Position numbers and translations under genes: made by a program. From assembly GCA_964654605.1 (NCBI GenBank), contig CAZZLW010000046.1, positions 62,001 through 126,000 of the forward strand: DNA of 64,000 nucleotides. The letters run 5' to 3'. Source of the DNA: Raineya sp964654605 (lineage in GTDB: Bacteria; Bacteroidota; Bacteroidia; Cytophagales; Thermonemataceae). This document shows, piece after piece, positions 1 to 8,662 of the stretch. Within the stretch, counting starts at the first letter, position 1. Every line of letters starts with the position of its first letter. The notes beneath the pieces were generated by a model, which saw only the letters and a program-made list of their open reading frames with translations, was not told the origin of the DNA and made no database searches.

Positions 1-478
1 TGAGGTGTAAAACATTTTTGCCAAATTCTTGGGGGTTGGCAATACCATAAATGCAAGAAACTGATGCCACCACAATTACATCTTGCCTGCCCGAAAGCAG
101 GGCAGAAGTAGCTCTCAGACGCAATTTTTCAATTTCATCGTTAATGGAAAGGTCTTTTTCAATGTAGGTATCGGTACTTGGAATATAAGACTCGGGCTGG
201 TAATAGTCGTAATACGAAATAAAATATTCTACGGCATTATTGGGGAAAAATTGTTGAAATTCGCCATATAGTTGAGCGGCAAGAGTTTTGTTGTGGCTTA
301 GTACCAAAGTAGGTTTTTGAACTTGAGCAATAACATTGGCAATGGTGAAAGTTTTGCCCGAACCTGTAACCCCAAGCAAAGTTTGATATTTTTCGCCATT
401 ACGCAAACCCTCTATAAGTTTGGCAATGGCTTGGGGCTGGTCGCCAGTGGGCTGAAAATCGCTGATAAGCTCAAACAT
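1..478 (-). CDS. uvrB: UvrB, excinuclease ABC subunit B (N-terminal part, cut by window edge)
   Basis: DNA-damage recognition helicase of nucleotide excision repair; it works with UvrA and UvrC in the cytoplasm. The 159 visible residues hold the helicase N-terminus: the Walker A loop GVTGSGKT near residue 40, the NKTLAAQLYGEF motif near residue 63, and the UvrB-specific YYDYYQPESYIP beta-hairpin near residue 95 that clamps damaged DNA. The start is the ATG at 476-478, giving the usual MFELISDFQPTGDQP opening. The gene runs off the left edge, so about three quarters of it is outside. It is transcribed leftward like the genes upstream of it, but a 75-bp gap separates it from the AAA/nuclease gene. 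The family assignment is secure from the motifs. Confidence 0.96.
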   Translation of the reverse strand, partial: MFELISDFQPTGDQPQAIAKLIEGLRNGEKYQTLLGVTGSGKTFTIANVIAQVQKPTLVLSHNKTLAAQLYGEFQQFFPNNAVEYFISYYDYYQPESYIPSTDTYIEKDLSINDEIEKLRLRATSALLSGRQDVIVVASVSCIYGIANPQEFGKNVLHL

Positions 479-552
479 AGGGTAAAATTAAAATGATTTA
501 CAAAACTTTCAGAATTTGAACTCTTGTACAATGTAATTCTCAATTTCTTTTT

Positions 553-2055
553 TCAGGCTACTGAAATGAATACCCACCCAGTAGATTTTTTTGCATCAGA
601 AAGATATTTTTTGAAATAACTTTTTTCTTGAATTTGCTCTAAGGCAATCTCGGGGCTTTGGTCTAATTTGAACTCAAATATATAAATGCGATTTTCATAG
701 CTTAAAACAGCATCTATTCTACCCGTAGAAACACTTACTTCGCTTTCAATGTAAAAGCCGCATAGTTTGAGAGCAATAAACACTATGGAATGAAAAAATT
801 TTTCGCTATGTTGCAGAAATATTTGATAAGGAATGCTTGCAAAAAGTTGATTAAGAATTTGGCACAAATATTCAAAATCATTACTTTCAATTGCAGAAGC
901 TATTTCATAGCTTAAAGGAATACTTTTGGTAGTGTAGGAGTAACTGCTCAAAAGGTATTGTAATAAAGACTGCTCTACTTCTTGATTAGGGTAGTTGAGA
1001 ATGTATCTATCGTATTTATCAATCTTTGCTATCGTAAGATAACCTGTCTGAAACAAAATAGTTTCTATATTGAGATTATCAAAATCAAAATTGTTGATGA
1101 TATTGAAATTGGCTTTTAGATTACGTAAATCATAAAGCCAATCTTTTTTGAGCAACTCCACGAGCATTTTGGGAGTACCACTTTCAAACCAAAAATTCAT
1201 AAACTTACCCATTTCTAAGAAGCGAAGCACGGAAAATGGGTTATAAACTTTATCATTGCTATTCCAAGAATAGCCATTATACCAAAACTTAATCCTTTCA
1301 ATGAGTTCGGAATAAGTTAGGTTGAATTTTTCTGTTAGGAAATTTAAATGAGCTTGAAAATAACTTTCTAACTCGCTTTGTGTGTAGCCAAGCAGGTTGT
1401 GAAAATTATCATCAAAGGTAATATCTACAAGGTTGTTGAGGTCTGAAAAGATTGAAATTTTTGAAAATCGGGTAATGCCTGTCAAGAAAAAAAAGCGTAT
1501 GTATGCCGAAGAGCCTTTCACTACACTATAAAAACCTCTCAAAATTTCTCTATGCTCGTGAGCTTTGATATTTTCACCACTTTCAAGCGTATCAGTAATG
1601 GGTTTATCATATTCATCAATTAGAATAATAACCTTCTTAGAGGTTTGTTTGTAGAGTTTTTGGATAAGTTCTTTGAATTTGCTACCGATAGTTGGCTCTT
1701 GTAGAGGGCAAAAATAAATTTGAGCAATTTCGTCCAATCTGTCGCTAATAGCTTTATTTAGCCCTTTTCCTTGAAAATCTAAATTACTGAAATCTATATG
1801 GATAACAGGGTGAGTTTCCCAAGTAATTTTGTTATAGATAAAAAGACCTTCAAAAAGTTCTTTTTTTCCTGAAAAAAGTTCTTTGAAAGTGTTAATGAGC
1901 AGACTTTTTCCAAATCTGCGAGGGCGAGAAAGAAAGAAAAAGTAACTACTATGGGTGATTAGGCGGTAGATAAATTCTGTTTTATCTACATACAAACGTC
2001 CTGTTTGGCGAATTTCACTAAACTCTTGCTGTCCTGTGGGGAGTAGAGGTAGCAT
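553..2055 (-). CDS. AAA-ATPase-like / PD-(D/E)XK nuclease fusion protein (AAA-ATPase_like + DUF1703)
   Basis: A 500-residue two-domain protein. The N-terminal AAA-ATPase-like domain has the family opening LPTGQQEFSEIR, YVDKTEFI, a Walker A variant in RPRRFGKSLL near residue 50, and the Walker B stretch VIILIDEYDKP near residue 145. The C-terminal 100 residues look like the PD-(D/E)XK domain of DUF1703: GRIDAVL followed by an EFK triad (YIFEFKLD). The family is abundant in Bacteroidota, often in many paralogues; its role is not settled, and nuclease activity is inferred from the motif only. The ATG at 2055 is preferred because the family begins here; the frame extends to a GTG at 2076. It lies 89 bp downstream of the second CHAT gene in the same direction, but a terminator-like hairpin separates them. 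Confidence 0.85.
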   Translation of the reverse strand: MLPLLPTGQQEFSEIRQTGRLYVDKTEFIYRLITHSSYFFFLSRPRRFGKSLLINTFKELFSGKKELFEGLFIYNKITWETHPVIHIDFSNLDFQGKGLNKAISDRLDEIAQIYFCPLQEPTIGSKFKELIQKLYKQTSKKVIILIDEYDKPITDTLESGENIKAHEHREILRGFYSVVKGSSAYIRFFFLTGITRFSKISIFSDLNNLVDITFDDNFHNLLGYTQSELESYFQAHLNFLTEKFNLTYSELIERIKFWYNGYSWNSNDKVYNPFSVLRFLEMGKFMNFWFESGTPKMLVELLKKDWLYDLRNLKANFNIINNFDFDNLNIETILFQTGYLTIAKIDKYDRYILNYPNQEVEQSLLQYLLSSYSYTTKSIPLSYEIASAIESNDFEYLCQILNQLFASIPYQIFLQHSEKFFHSIVFIALKLCGFYIESEVSVSTGRIDAVLSYENRIYIFEFKLDQSPEIALEQIQEKSYFKKYLSDAKKSTGWVFISVA

Positions 2056-2078
2056 ATTTTTTTTGCAAAAATACACAA

Positions 2079-2108
2079 AAACTCAATACTTTACAAAATA
2101 TTGAGTTT
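2079..2108 (-). terminator. Intrinsic terminator after the second CHAT gene
   Basis: A 10-bp perfect inverted repeat (AAACTCAATA / TATTGAGTTT) with a 10-nt loop lies 37 bp beyond the stop of the leftward CHAT gene. On the minus strand the stem is followed by a short U-rich stretch. It lies just upstream of the next leftward gene (start 2055), so it should separate the two transcripts. Confidence 0.65.
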
Positions 2109-2144
2109 TGATAAAGTTTTGTATCGGAATAGTAGCTTCTACAA

Positions 2145-4457
2145 CTATTCTCCTACCATCACAAAAGCCCCCCAGTAGTAGGGTTCTTTGTATTTCTTTT
2201 TCATTGTTTCTTGGGCATTTTGGAAGGCAGTGCGTTTGTTTTGCTTTTTGAGGAGCATATTTTCATAGAAAAGTGTCATCATTTCTTGGGTAGCGGCATC
2301 ATCAACTTTCCAAAGGCTCATCAGTACGCTTTTGGCACCTGCTTCTTGCAAGGCTCTTTGCAAGCCAAAAACCCCTTCACCATTGCGTATTTCGCCCAAG
2401 CCTGTTTCGCAAGCGGAAAGCACTACCAAATCTGTACCTTGCAAATCCAAGTTCATAGCCTCTTGGGCAGTGAGTATGCCATTTTCTTTGCTGGGGATTT
2501 CTTGCTTTTTCAAAGCAAGTTCTGCACCCGCAAGCAGTAAGCCTGCACGCAAAAGAGGATTATCAAAACGCTTATTTTCCTCTTGCTTGTTTCTATCCTC
2601 TTCTTGGGCTTCAATGAAAAAGCCGTGTGAGGCTATATGCAAAATAGCAGGCGAACTGATAGCCTTCAAGTTCTCTTCACTGGCTTTTTCTTCTAAATAC
2701 ACTTCGGTTCGTGTTTTGGCTTTTTGGGCTATGTCTTGGATAGTTTCCACTTCTTTTTTGGTACCGGGCAGATAGGTTACCGTTCCCGAAAGCTCATCAA
2801 AGAAGCGTTGTTTTTTATCAATCCGGCTTACGAGAGCTACATCAGCAATGGCTCTATCCGTGCCTTGTGAATTTTTGGTTTTTTCTCCTGAAAAATCGGG
2901 ATAGCCGAATAGCGAAAGGCGATAGTTTTCTGTATAGCTTTTCAGTTCTTTTTTGCCTAACCTAAGGAAATCTCTTGCGGTGCTGATAACTTGGATATCC
3001 AGCTCCTCGCCCAAGAATTTTTGGGTTTCAGGATTGTAGAGCGTAGCCAAATTGATTTGATGATAGATGCCATCGCCACTGAAATATACTTTTTTGATGC
3101 CTTTGAGGGCTTTTTGCAGGGGCTGAAAGAAAACCTTGTAGGATTCTTTATCTTGCTTTCGAAGCCTGATGCTATTGCGATAGAAATTGATGTCTTCTTT
3201 TTCCATAGTCTTACCATTGGGAAGCACAAGCATTTCGGGGTAGGGGCTATCTTTCTTTACAATGAGAGCCACGTATAGCACGCTATCCGTCCATTTTTTA
3301 TCATAATAGCGTATGCGAGTGAGTTCTATGAGGGCTTCGTTTTCTTGCAGTTTGTTTTTAATTTCCTGCCAAGAGCGGGGTTGTGGAGTAAGTTCGGCTC
3401 CTATGCCATTTTGGGAAAGGGTGAGGCTGAGTGTTTTTTCTAATTCGTTAGCCTTGCTTTCTAAACTTTGCAGGTTTATTTTTTTCTCCTGTCGTTTCAT
3501 TTCCCCCATTTCATAGGCTTTGGAGAGCTCTTTGCGAGCCGCAAGCCATTTTTCGTAAGTTTCTTTGAGGTTTTTATCTTGGGATTTTTCTAAGCTACGA
3601 CGAAGCTGATTGGTAGAAAAAAACAGCAAGCCTTTGGTGATAAGGTTGTTTTCTAAAAGCCAAGCCGTAAGACCTATTTTTTGGGCTTTGAGAGCAAAGG
3701 AAAAGTATATTTCAAAATTATGTTGGAAAGTTGCAAGATACAGGGCTTTTTCTTTTTCTGAAAGCCCTACAAAGTTACGTTGAACATTGAATAGAAGTAT
3801 TTGAGAGGCTTCTTTATAGAGGAGTTCAGCTTCAGCATAGCGTCCTTGTTCCTGGTAAAGCGAGGCTAAATTATTGCAATAAGAGGCATAATGGGGGTGG
3901 TTTTTTCCGAGTGTTTTTTCACGGATATTTTTGGCTTCTTTGAGTAGTGTTTCTGCTTCTGCATAGCGTCCTTGCTCATAGTAAAGCGAGGCTAAATTAC
4001 CGCAGGATTGGGCATAATAGGGGTGGTTTTTGCCGAGGGCTTTTTCGTAAATATCTTTGGCTTCTTTGAAGAGAGGTTCTGCTTCTGCATAGCCTCCTTG
4101 GTCTTTGTAAAGGTAGGCTAAATTATTGCAGGAAATGGCATAGTCGGGGTGGTTTTTTCCGAGTGTTTTTTCACGGATATCTTTGGCTTCTTTGTAGAGA
4201 GGTTCTGCTTCTGCATAGCGTCCTTGCTTATAGTAAAGAAAGGCTAAATTATTGCAGGCAGTGGCATAATTTTCGTGTTTTTTTCCGAATTTTTTTTCTG
4301 CTTTCCTTCGGGCTTTTTCTAAAATAGGTAGAGCCTCATCGTACTTGCCTGCTTGGTATAGCTCATTGCCTTTTTTATTTAGCTCTTCCCAACTTTGGGC
4401 ATAACCATACAGCCCCAATCCAAAGCATAAAACGAGAAAAAAGATAAATTTTTTCAT
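2145..4457 (-). CDS. Exported TPR-CHAT domain protein (caspase-like protease family), copy 2
   Basis: A 770-residue protein with a signal peptide, at least four 42-residue kinesin-light-chain-type TPR units, and a C-terminal CHAT domain. The TPR units repeat the pattern GKNHP.YA..C.NLA.LY..QGRYAEAE. The CHAT catalytic dyad is intact: His in ILHIASHGFF (about residue 609) and Cys in LSACETGLG (about 682); the C-terminus YYWGAFVMVGE is typical. The ATG at 4457 is chosen because it begins a clear signal peptide (KKFIFFLVLCFGLGLYGYAQ); a longer frame reaching 4592 would overlap the preceding gene. CHAT proteins are cysteine peptidases related to caspases and separase; the substrate of this one is unknown. 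It is a paralogue of the gene just upstream, in the same orientation. Confidence 0.9.
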   Translation of the reverse strand: MKKFIFFLVLCFGLGLYGYAQSWEELNKKGNELYQAGKYDEALPILEKARRKAEKKFGKKHENYATACNNLAFLYYKQGRYAEAEPLYKEAKDIREKTLGKNHPDYAISCNNLAYLYKDQGGYAEAEPLFKEAKDIYEKALGKNHPYYAQSCGNLASLYYEQGRYAEAETLLKEAKNIREKTLGKNHPHYASYCNNLASLYQEQGRYAEAELLYKEASQILLFNVQRNFVGLSEKEKALYLATFQHNFEIYFSFALKAQKIGLTAWLLENNLITKGLLFFSTNQLRRSLEKSQDKNLKETYEKWLAARKELSKAYEMGEMKRQEKKINLQSLESKANELEKTLSLTLSQNGIGAELTPQPRSWQEIKNKLQENEALIELTRIRYYDKKWTDSVLYVALIVKKDSPYPEMLVLPNGKTMEKEDINFYRNSIRLRKQDKESYKVFFQPLQKALKGIKKVYFSGDGIYHQINLATLYNPETQKFLGEELDIQVISTARDFLRLGKKELKSYTENYRLSLFGYPDFSGEKTKNSQGTDRAIADVALVSRIDKKQRFFDELSGTVTYLPGTKKEVETIQDIAQKAKTRTEVYLEEKASEENLKAISSPAILHIASHGFFIEAQEEDRNKQEENKRFDNPLLRAGLLLAGAELALKKQEIPSKENGILTAQEAMNLDLQGTDLVVLSACETGLGEIRNGEGVFGLQRALQEAGAKSVLMSLWKVDDAATQEMMTLFYENMLLKKQNKRTAFQNAQETMKKKYKEPYYWGAFVMVGE

Positions 4458-4506
4458 ACCAATACAAATTTGAAAGCAAAATATGAAAAACGAGGTAAAA
4501 GAACAA

Positions 4507-4521
4507 CCCCCTTTTTGGGGG
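4507..4521 (-). terminator. Small GC hairpin between the two CHAT genes
   Basis: Five C and five G bases flank a five-base loop (C5-T5-G5 on the plus strand), 16 bp past the stop of the upstream leftward CHAT gene. On the minus strand a U-rich stretch follows loosely. It may attenuate transcription between the two paralogues; the short stem makes this tentative. Confidence 0.45.
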
Positions 4522-4536
4522 ATTTTTGGAAAAATT

Positions 4537-7443
4537 TCACTCTCCCACCATAACAAAAGCTCCCCAGTAGTAGGGTTCTTTGTATTTTTCACTGCTTTTA
4601 ATTTTTTGTTGGGCTTGGGTAAAGGCTTGGGTTTTGGGCATCTTTTTCACGAGCCAATTTTCATAAAAACTGCTCATAAATTCTTGTGTGGCGGCGTCAT
4701 CAACTTTCCAAAGGCTCACAATGATGCTTTTTGCCCCTGCTTGCAAAAAAGCTCTTTGCAAACCATATACCCCTTCGCCATTTTTGATTTCGCCCAAACC
4801 CGTTTCGCAAGCCGAAAGAGCCACTAATTCCGTATTTTCCAAATCTAAACCCAGTACCTCTTGGGCAGTAAGAATGCCGTTTTCTTGCGTATCGGGTAGT
4901 AGCTTCTTGATAGCCAGTTCTGCCCCTGCCAAAATCAGTCCCGAACGTAACAAAGGATTTTTTATTTCTACTTCGCTTTCATCGTGAAAAAAGCCGTGTG
5001 TAGCGATATGCAAAATATCAGGGTTTTGCAGTTTTTTGAGATTTTCTTCATTGGCTTGCAATTCTTGAAATACTTTTGTTTTTATGCCTACTTTTTGAGC
5101 AAAAACAGCAATACTTTCTACTTCCTTTTTAGTACCGGGCAAACTCAAAATAGTTCCTGTACCCAGGTCGTAAAAGCGTTGCTTCTGAAAACTTCTGTCG
5201 AGAGCATTGTTTGGGGCAGGTTTGTTATTGGCTTTCAAATTGGGCAAATTGCTATAATCGGGGTAGCCGAAAAGATACATTTGATAGTCGGAAAAATTTT
5301 TGTTTTGGGCTTTTCGGCTCTTGATTTCCAGCAAATCCGCCGAACGGCTTATCATTTGCACTTCCATTTCATCAGCCACGTATTTACCCGTAGTGGGGTT
5401 GAGTAGAGTTCTCGGATTTACTTGATGATAGACGCCATCAGGACAAAAATACAAGCGTTTCACGCCTTTCAGTTGCTCGGTAATGGGTTTCCAATAAACA
5501 TCATACGACTCCTTATCTTTTTTACGCAAGCGAATGCTGTTGCGATAAAAATGCAAACTTCCATTTTCCATTTCGTAGCCATCAGGAATTTGGATAAGTT
5601 CTACGTAATTTGCTTTGGGTTTAATAACCAAAGCTAAATAAATAGCAGAGTCTTGATGAAAGCCATTTCTGAAAGAATAAGTGCGTACAATTTCTACGAT
5701 TGCCTCATCGGCTTTGAGCTTATTTTGAATTTCAATCCAATCAATGCGTTTTTGTTTGTTTTTATCTACAACTTTTTGCTGAAATTCAGCGTTTTGGGTG
5801 GCGAGTTCTTTTTCTATGTTTTCAATTTTTTGCTCTAAAATAGATTTTCCACTTTGGTAGTAGTTTCTTTCTGAAAGATTGATAGATTGTTGTTTTTTGG
5901 CAAGTTCGGCTTTGAGGGCTTGCCATTGCTGAAACTTCTTTTTCAGGTTTTCGTCTTTGCTTTGCAAAATAGACTTCAAAAAAACGCGATTTTGGTTGAA
6001 GAGAAATCCTTTGGTATGCAAAAGCAGGTTGAATAGCAATTCGCCAAGCATTTTCATTTGCGGGTATTGTCTGCTTACGAAATAAGCATAGAGCAAAATA
6101 TTTTCATTGAAAGTTTTGTAAAGAGCTTCTTTTTCTTTTTCGGTAAGATGTGCAAAATTACGTTTGATTTGCTCCTCAATTACCCAAGTACCATTTAGAA
6201 AAGAAACAGAGGCTAAATCGTTTTTATTTTGATACATTTCTGCCAAACCCATATTGAAATTGAGATGTAAAAAGTAGATATGGTATTTGTCGTTGAGTAC
6301 GGGAGTGGCTTTCAGAGCAAGGGAAAAGAGTTTTTCGGCTTCACTATATTTTTTAAGATACAAAGCAATAAAGCCCGCTAAATTCGCAGATTCAATATGT
6401 TTGAGGTGAGGTTGAGTGTAGTTTTCTTGAAAAAGATAATAAGCAGTTTTGGCAAGTTTGAAAGCAGTTTCGGTACGACTGGGTTCGGTATAAAGCAAAT
6501 AACGCGAAAGGGCTAAAAGTACATCAGCGTAAATAGCGTTATCTTCACTGATTTCTTTCTGAAAAGTAAGGGCTTGGTGCAAATAATTAGCGGCTTTTTC
6601 TTTGGTATTGTCTTTGCTGATGCTATCTTTTTCGCTTATTACTTGTTTAGCGTAAAATTCGCCCGCTTTTTTGAGTGCCAAAATGTATTCTTTGAGCTTT
6701 TTAGCAGGTTCGCCAACATTGATTTCATAGTAATTGATTAAACTTTCCAGCTCTTTGATTTGCTTTTCGGGCAAGCCTTGCAAATCGTACATATCGGCAA
6801 GGGCTAAAATAATAGAGCCGTATATATTCGTTCTTACCAAATCGTGTCGTGTTTCTTTGGAAGCTACATTGAGGGCTTTTCGGTAATATTTTTCGGCACC
6901 AGCAAGGTCATTTTGGGCAAAATGTAAGTCTCCATAAGTTTTGTAAAGTGAAGCCACTGCAAAGAGGGTATCAATAATTACATTTTTTTTCAAATTTTCT
7001 GCTCGTACTTGGCTTACTTTTTGGTAAGTTCCGTCTAAATAGCCCTTTGCAGTTACAAAATCTCCTTTTAGTATCAAAACGTGAGCTAAATGGGAAGTGA
7101 TGTACGCAAGTTCCATTAAAGTTCCACTATTTTTAGGGGCAGATTTGTTATTGCTCAAAGCCAAAATGCCATCGCCATAGAATTTTGCAGATTTATTCAA
7201 ATCGTAAGTTTGGTAATAACATTCCCCCAAATCAATCAGTACAATTGCATATTCAAGACTTTCGGTGAGTTTTTGGGTTTCAAACCATTGTTTTGCTTTG
7301 AGTAGTGGCTCAATGGCTTTCAGATAGTCTGCTTTTTCAAAATGCGTTTCTATTTCATTTTTGTAACTACCCCAATTTTCGCGAGTAGCTTGTTGAGCAA
7401 AAAGCCAGCAAGGCAAAAGAAGAAAAATGACTAAAAATCGCAT
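4537..7443 (-). CDS. Exported TPR-CHAT domain protein (caspase-like protease family), copy 1
   Basis: A 968-residue protein: signal peptide (MRFLVIFLLLPCWLFAQQ), a long helical region with divergent TPR units (about residues 25-420), a linker rich in charged coiled-coil-like helices, and a C-terminal CHAT domain. The dyad is intact: His in ILHIATHGFF (about 815) and Cys in ALSACETGLG (about 878). The last residues YYWGAFVMVGE are identical to those of the downstream paralogue, and the linker segment FYRNSIRLRKKDKESY is almost identical too, so the two arose by duplication with replacement or divergence of the sensor part. The TPRs here are far less regular than in the downstream copy. Export makes a periplasmic or surface role likely. 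Substrate and trigger cannot be read from sequence. Confidence 0.9.
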   Translation of the reverse strand: MRFLVIFLLLPCWLFAQQATRENWGSYKNEIETHFEKADYLKAIEPLLKAKQWFETQKLTESLEYAIVLIDLGECYYQTYDLNKSAKFYGDGILALSNNKSAPKNSGTLMELAYITSHLAHVLILKGDFVTAKGYLDGTYQKVSQVRAENLKKNVIIDTLFAVASLYKTYGDLHFAQNDLAGAEKYYRKALNVASKETRHDLVRTNIYGSIILALADMYDLQGLPEKQIKELESLINYYEINVGEPAKKLKEYILALKKAGEFYAKQVISEKDSISKDNTKEKAANYLHQALTFQKEISEDNAIYADVLLALSRYLLYTEPSRTETAFKLAKTAYYLFQENYTQPHLKHIESANLAGFIALYLKKYSEAEKLFSLALKATPVLNDKYHIYFLHLNFNMGLAEMYQNKNDLASVSFLNGTWVIEEQIKRNFAHLTEKEKEALYKTFNENILLYAYFVSRQYPQMKMLGELLFNLLLHTKGFLFNQNRVFLKSILQSKDENLKKKFQQWQALKAELAKKQQSINLSERNYYQSGKSILEQKIENIEKELATQNAEFQQKVVDKNKQKRIDWIEIQNKLKADEAIVEIVRTYSFRNGFHQDSAIYLALVIKPKANYVELIQIPDGYEMENGSLHFYRNSIRLRKKDKESYDVYWKPITEQLKGVKRLYFCPDGVYHQVNPRTLLNPTTGKYVADEMEVQMISRSADLLEIKSRKAQNKNFSDYQMYLFGYPDYSNLPNLKANNKPAPNNALDRSFQKQRFYDLGTGTILSLPGTKKEVESIAVFAQKVGIKTKVFQELQANEENLKKLQNPDILHIATHGFFHDESEVEIKNPLLRSGLILAGAELAIKKLLPDTQENGILTAQEVLGLDLENTELVALSACETGLGEIKNGEGVYGLQRAFLQAGAKSIIVSLWKVDDAATQEFMSSFYENWLVKKMPKTQAFTQAQQKIKSSEKYKEPYYWGAFVMVGE

Positions 7444-7483
7444 AGTTTCAAGCGTTTAGAGAGTGAAATTGGCTAAAAAATAG

Positions 7484-7596
7484 GGTTTGGTAAGTTTGAA
7501 GTTAGAGGTTTGAAGTTTGAGGTTTGAACCTTGAACCTTGAACCTTTGAACTTTAAACTTTAAACTTTGAACTTTGAACCTTTGAACTTTGAACTC
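7484..7596. repeat. Tandem TTTGAAC-like heptamers
   Basis: About a dozen imperfect 7-8 bp units (TTTGAAG, TTTGAGG, then CTTGAAC, CTTTGAAC, TTTAAAC, TTTGAAC) fill the gap between the biotin carrier gene and the first CHAT gene. The strand asymmetry switches inside the block from G-ending to C-ending units, so the two halves can partly pair. The same kind of block occurs at 16481-16548 and 45211-45320. Confidence 0.8.
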
Positions 7597-7629
7597 ATAC
7601 CCCCTAAAGCCTTTATCAAACATCAAAAG

Positions 7630-8139
7630 TTATGCAAACTCAATTAAAACCTTGTTTTTTTCAACACTATCGCCTTTTTTGATGCAAATTGCCTTGATAG
7701 TAGCCTCAGCGGGGGCTTTGATGGCATTTTCCATTTTCATTGCTTCCAGAATAATAAGCACATCACCTTTAGCAACTTTCTGCCCTTCGCTCACACGCAC
7801 ATCTACAATGAGTCCGGGCATAGGAGCTTTGAGCTGTCCTACTTTCAAGCCACTGCTTTTTTGCATACCGAGCTTTTCCAAAAGCAAATCCATTTCGCTT
7901 TGTGCCGTAAATTCATATTTTTTCCCGTTGATTTTAAGCACAAAAGTTTTTTCGGAGTAGTCTGCCTTTACAATTTCCACAACAAAAGATTTGTTTTCAT
8001 AAAGGCAATGAAAGGTATTTTCGTTGATAGGCACACTATCCCAAGCAAAAGGACTTTCATTCAAGAAAAATTTGCCTTCTTTGGCTTCTACAAAAAATTC
8101 TTTTTGTGAATTTGCATTATTTGACTTAACTTTGACCAT
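7630..8139 (-). CDS. Biotin carboxyl carrier protein (biotin/lipoyl attachment domain)
   Basis: A 169-residue protein whose last 70 residues form a biotinyl domain: APMPGLIVDV, then the biotin-attachment motif EAMKMEN with the acceptor Lys, then GDSVEKNKVLIEF. It should carry CO2 on biotin for an acyl-CoA (propionyl- or methylmalonyl-type) carboxylase or decarboxylase in the cytoplasm. The first 95 residues resemble the N-terminal part seen in carboxylase carrier proteins of Bacteroidota. No carboxylase or transferase subunit lies next to it, so the partner is encoded elsewhere. The single in-frame ATG at 8137-8139 sets the start. It diverges from the FtsB-like gene with only 22 bp between the two start codons. 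Confidence 0.9.
   Translation of the reverse strand: MVKVKSNNANSQKEFFVEAKEGKFFLNESPFAWDSVPINENTFHCLYENKSFVVEIVKADYSEKTFVLKINGKKYEFTAQSEMDLLLEKLGMQKSSGLKVGQLKAPMPGLIVDVRVSEGQKVAKGDVLIILEAMKMENAIKAPAEATIKAICIKKGDSVEKNKVLIEFA
8103..8134 (+). promoter_or_regulatory. Bacteroidota promoter for the ftsB-like gene, inside the biotin carrier gene
   Basis: TTTG at 8103-8106, 20 bp spacer, TAACTTTG at 8127-8134: a full match to the Bacteroidota -33/-7 consensus. The expected transcription start near 8141 is about 20 nt before the ATG at 8162. The promoter lies in the first 12 codons of the divergent gene on the other strand. Confidence 0.7.
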
Positions 8140-8161
8140 TGCTTTCTAAAAGTTTTTGGTG

Positions 8162-8485
8162 ATGAAAAAAATAATTGCTCAAATTGTAAAAAAAGCAAGA
8201 AAATTTCGTATTCCCAAATTTATGAAAAACTTTTACTTTGTAGCGATGAGTGTTTTTCTGATTTGGATGCTTTTCTTTGACACCAACGATTTGATAAGCC
8301 AGTATCGCTGGCGGAAAAAATATAAACGTCTTTTGCAAGAAAAAGCCTATTACTTGGAACTGCAAAATACACTCAAACAAAACATCAAAGATTTTGGTGA
8401 TAGAGAAAATTTTGAAAAATTTGCTCGCGAGAAACATCTTTTACAAAAGTCCAACGAAGATGTTTTTCTCATTGTAGAAGAGTAA
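8162..8485 (+). CDS. FtsB/DivIC family septum formation initiator
   Basis: A 107-residue bitopic membrane protein: short basic N-terminus, one transmembrane helix (FYFVAMSVFLIWMLFF, about residues 23-38), then a periplasmic coiled coil from about residue 48 to 85. The WMLFFDTNDLI segment just after the helix and the KHLLQKSNEDVFLI ending are characteristic of the Bacteroidota members. It is expected to work in the FtsQLB-type divisome complex. The ATG at 8162 is preferred over an in-frame TTG six bases earlier. Its promoter lies inside the divergent biotin carrier gene. The symbol is left blank because sequence alone does not tell ftsB from divIC naming. Confidence 0.85.
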   Translation: MKKIIAQIVKKARKFRIPKFMKNFYFVAMSVFLIWMLFFDTNDLISQYRWRKKYKRLLQEKAYYLELQNTLKQNIKDFGDRENFEKFAREKHLLQKSNEDVFLIVEE

Positions 8486-8662
8486 AAGCAAGAAATAAAT
8501 AGGATATTCTTTACAGAAAAATAAAATCTTGTGGATTGAAGCCTTAAAACATTCCTTTCAAATTTTTCATAAACAAATAAAATGTAATTTTTCTTGGCGA
8601 AAGCGAAAAAAAATTGTAATTTGCAGGTCAAATTTGTTTTTGTGTTAAAATCCTTATCAATT

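Noticed and set aside
2332..2775. A 147-residue frame antisense to the CHAT gene
   Set aside because: It is a shadow of the leftward CHAT gene (its Ser/Lys/Pro-rich composition mirrors the coding strand), with no recognisable domain.
4458..4592. A longer start for the second CHAT protein
   Set aside because: The extension would overlap the upstream CHAT gene's end and would place 45 residues before an obvious signal peptide; the ATG at 4457 is used.
2145..7443. CHAT proteins as part of a type III-E CRISPR (Craspase) or other cytoplasmic defence island
   Set aside because: No gRAMP-like effector, CRISPR array or crRNA genes are present, and both proteins carry signal peptides.
7484..7596. 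Heptamer block as a CRISPR array
   Set aside because: Units are 7-8 bp with no spacers and no cas genes nearby.
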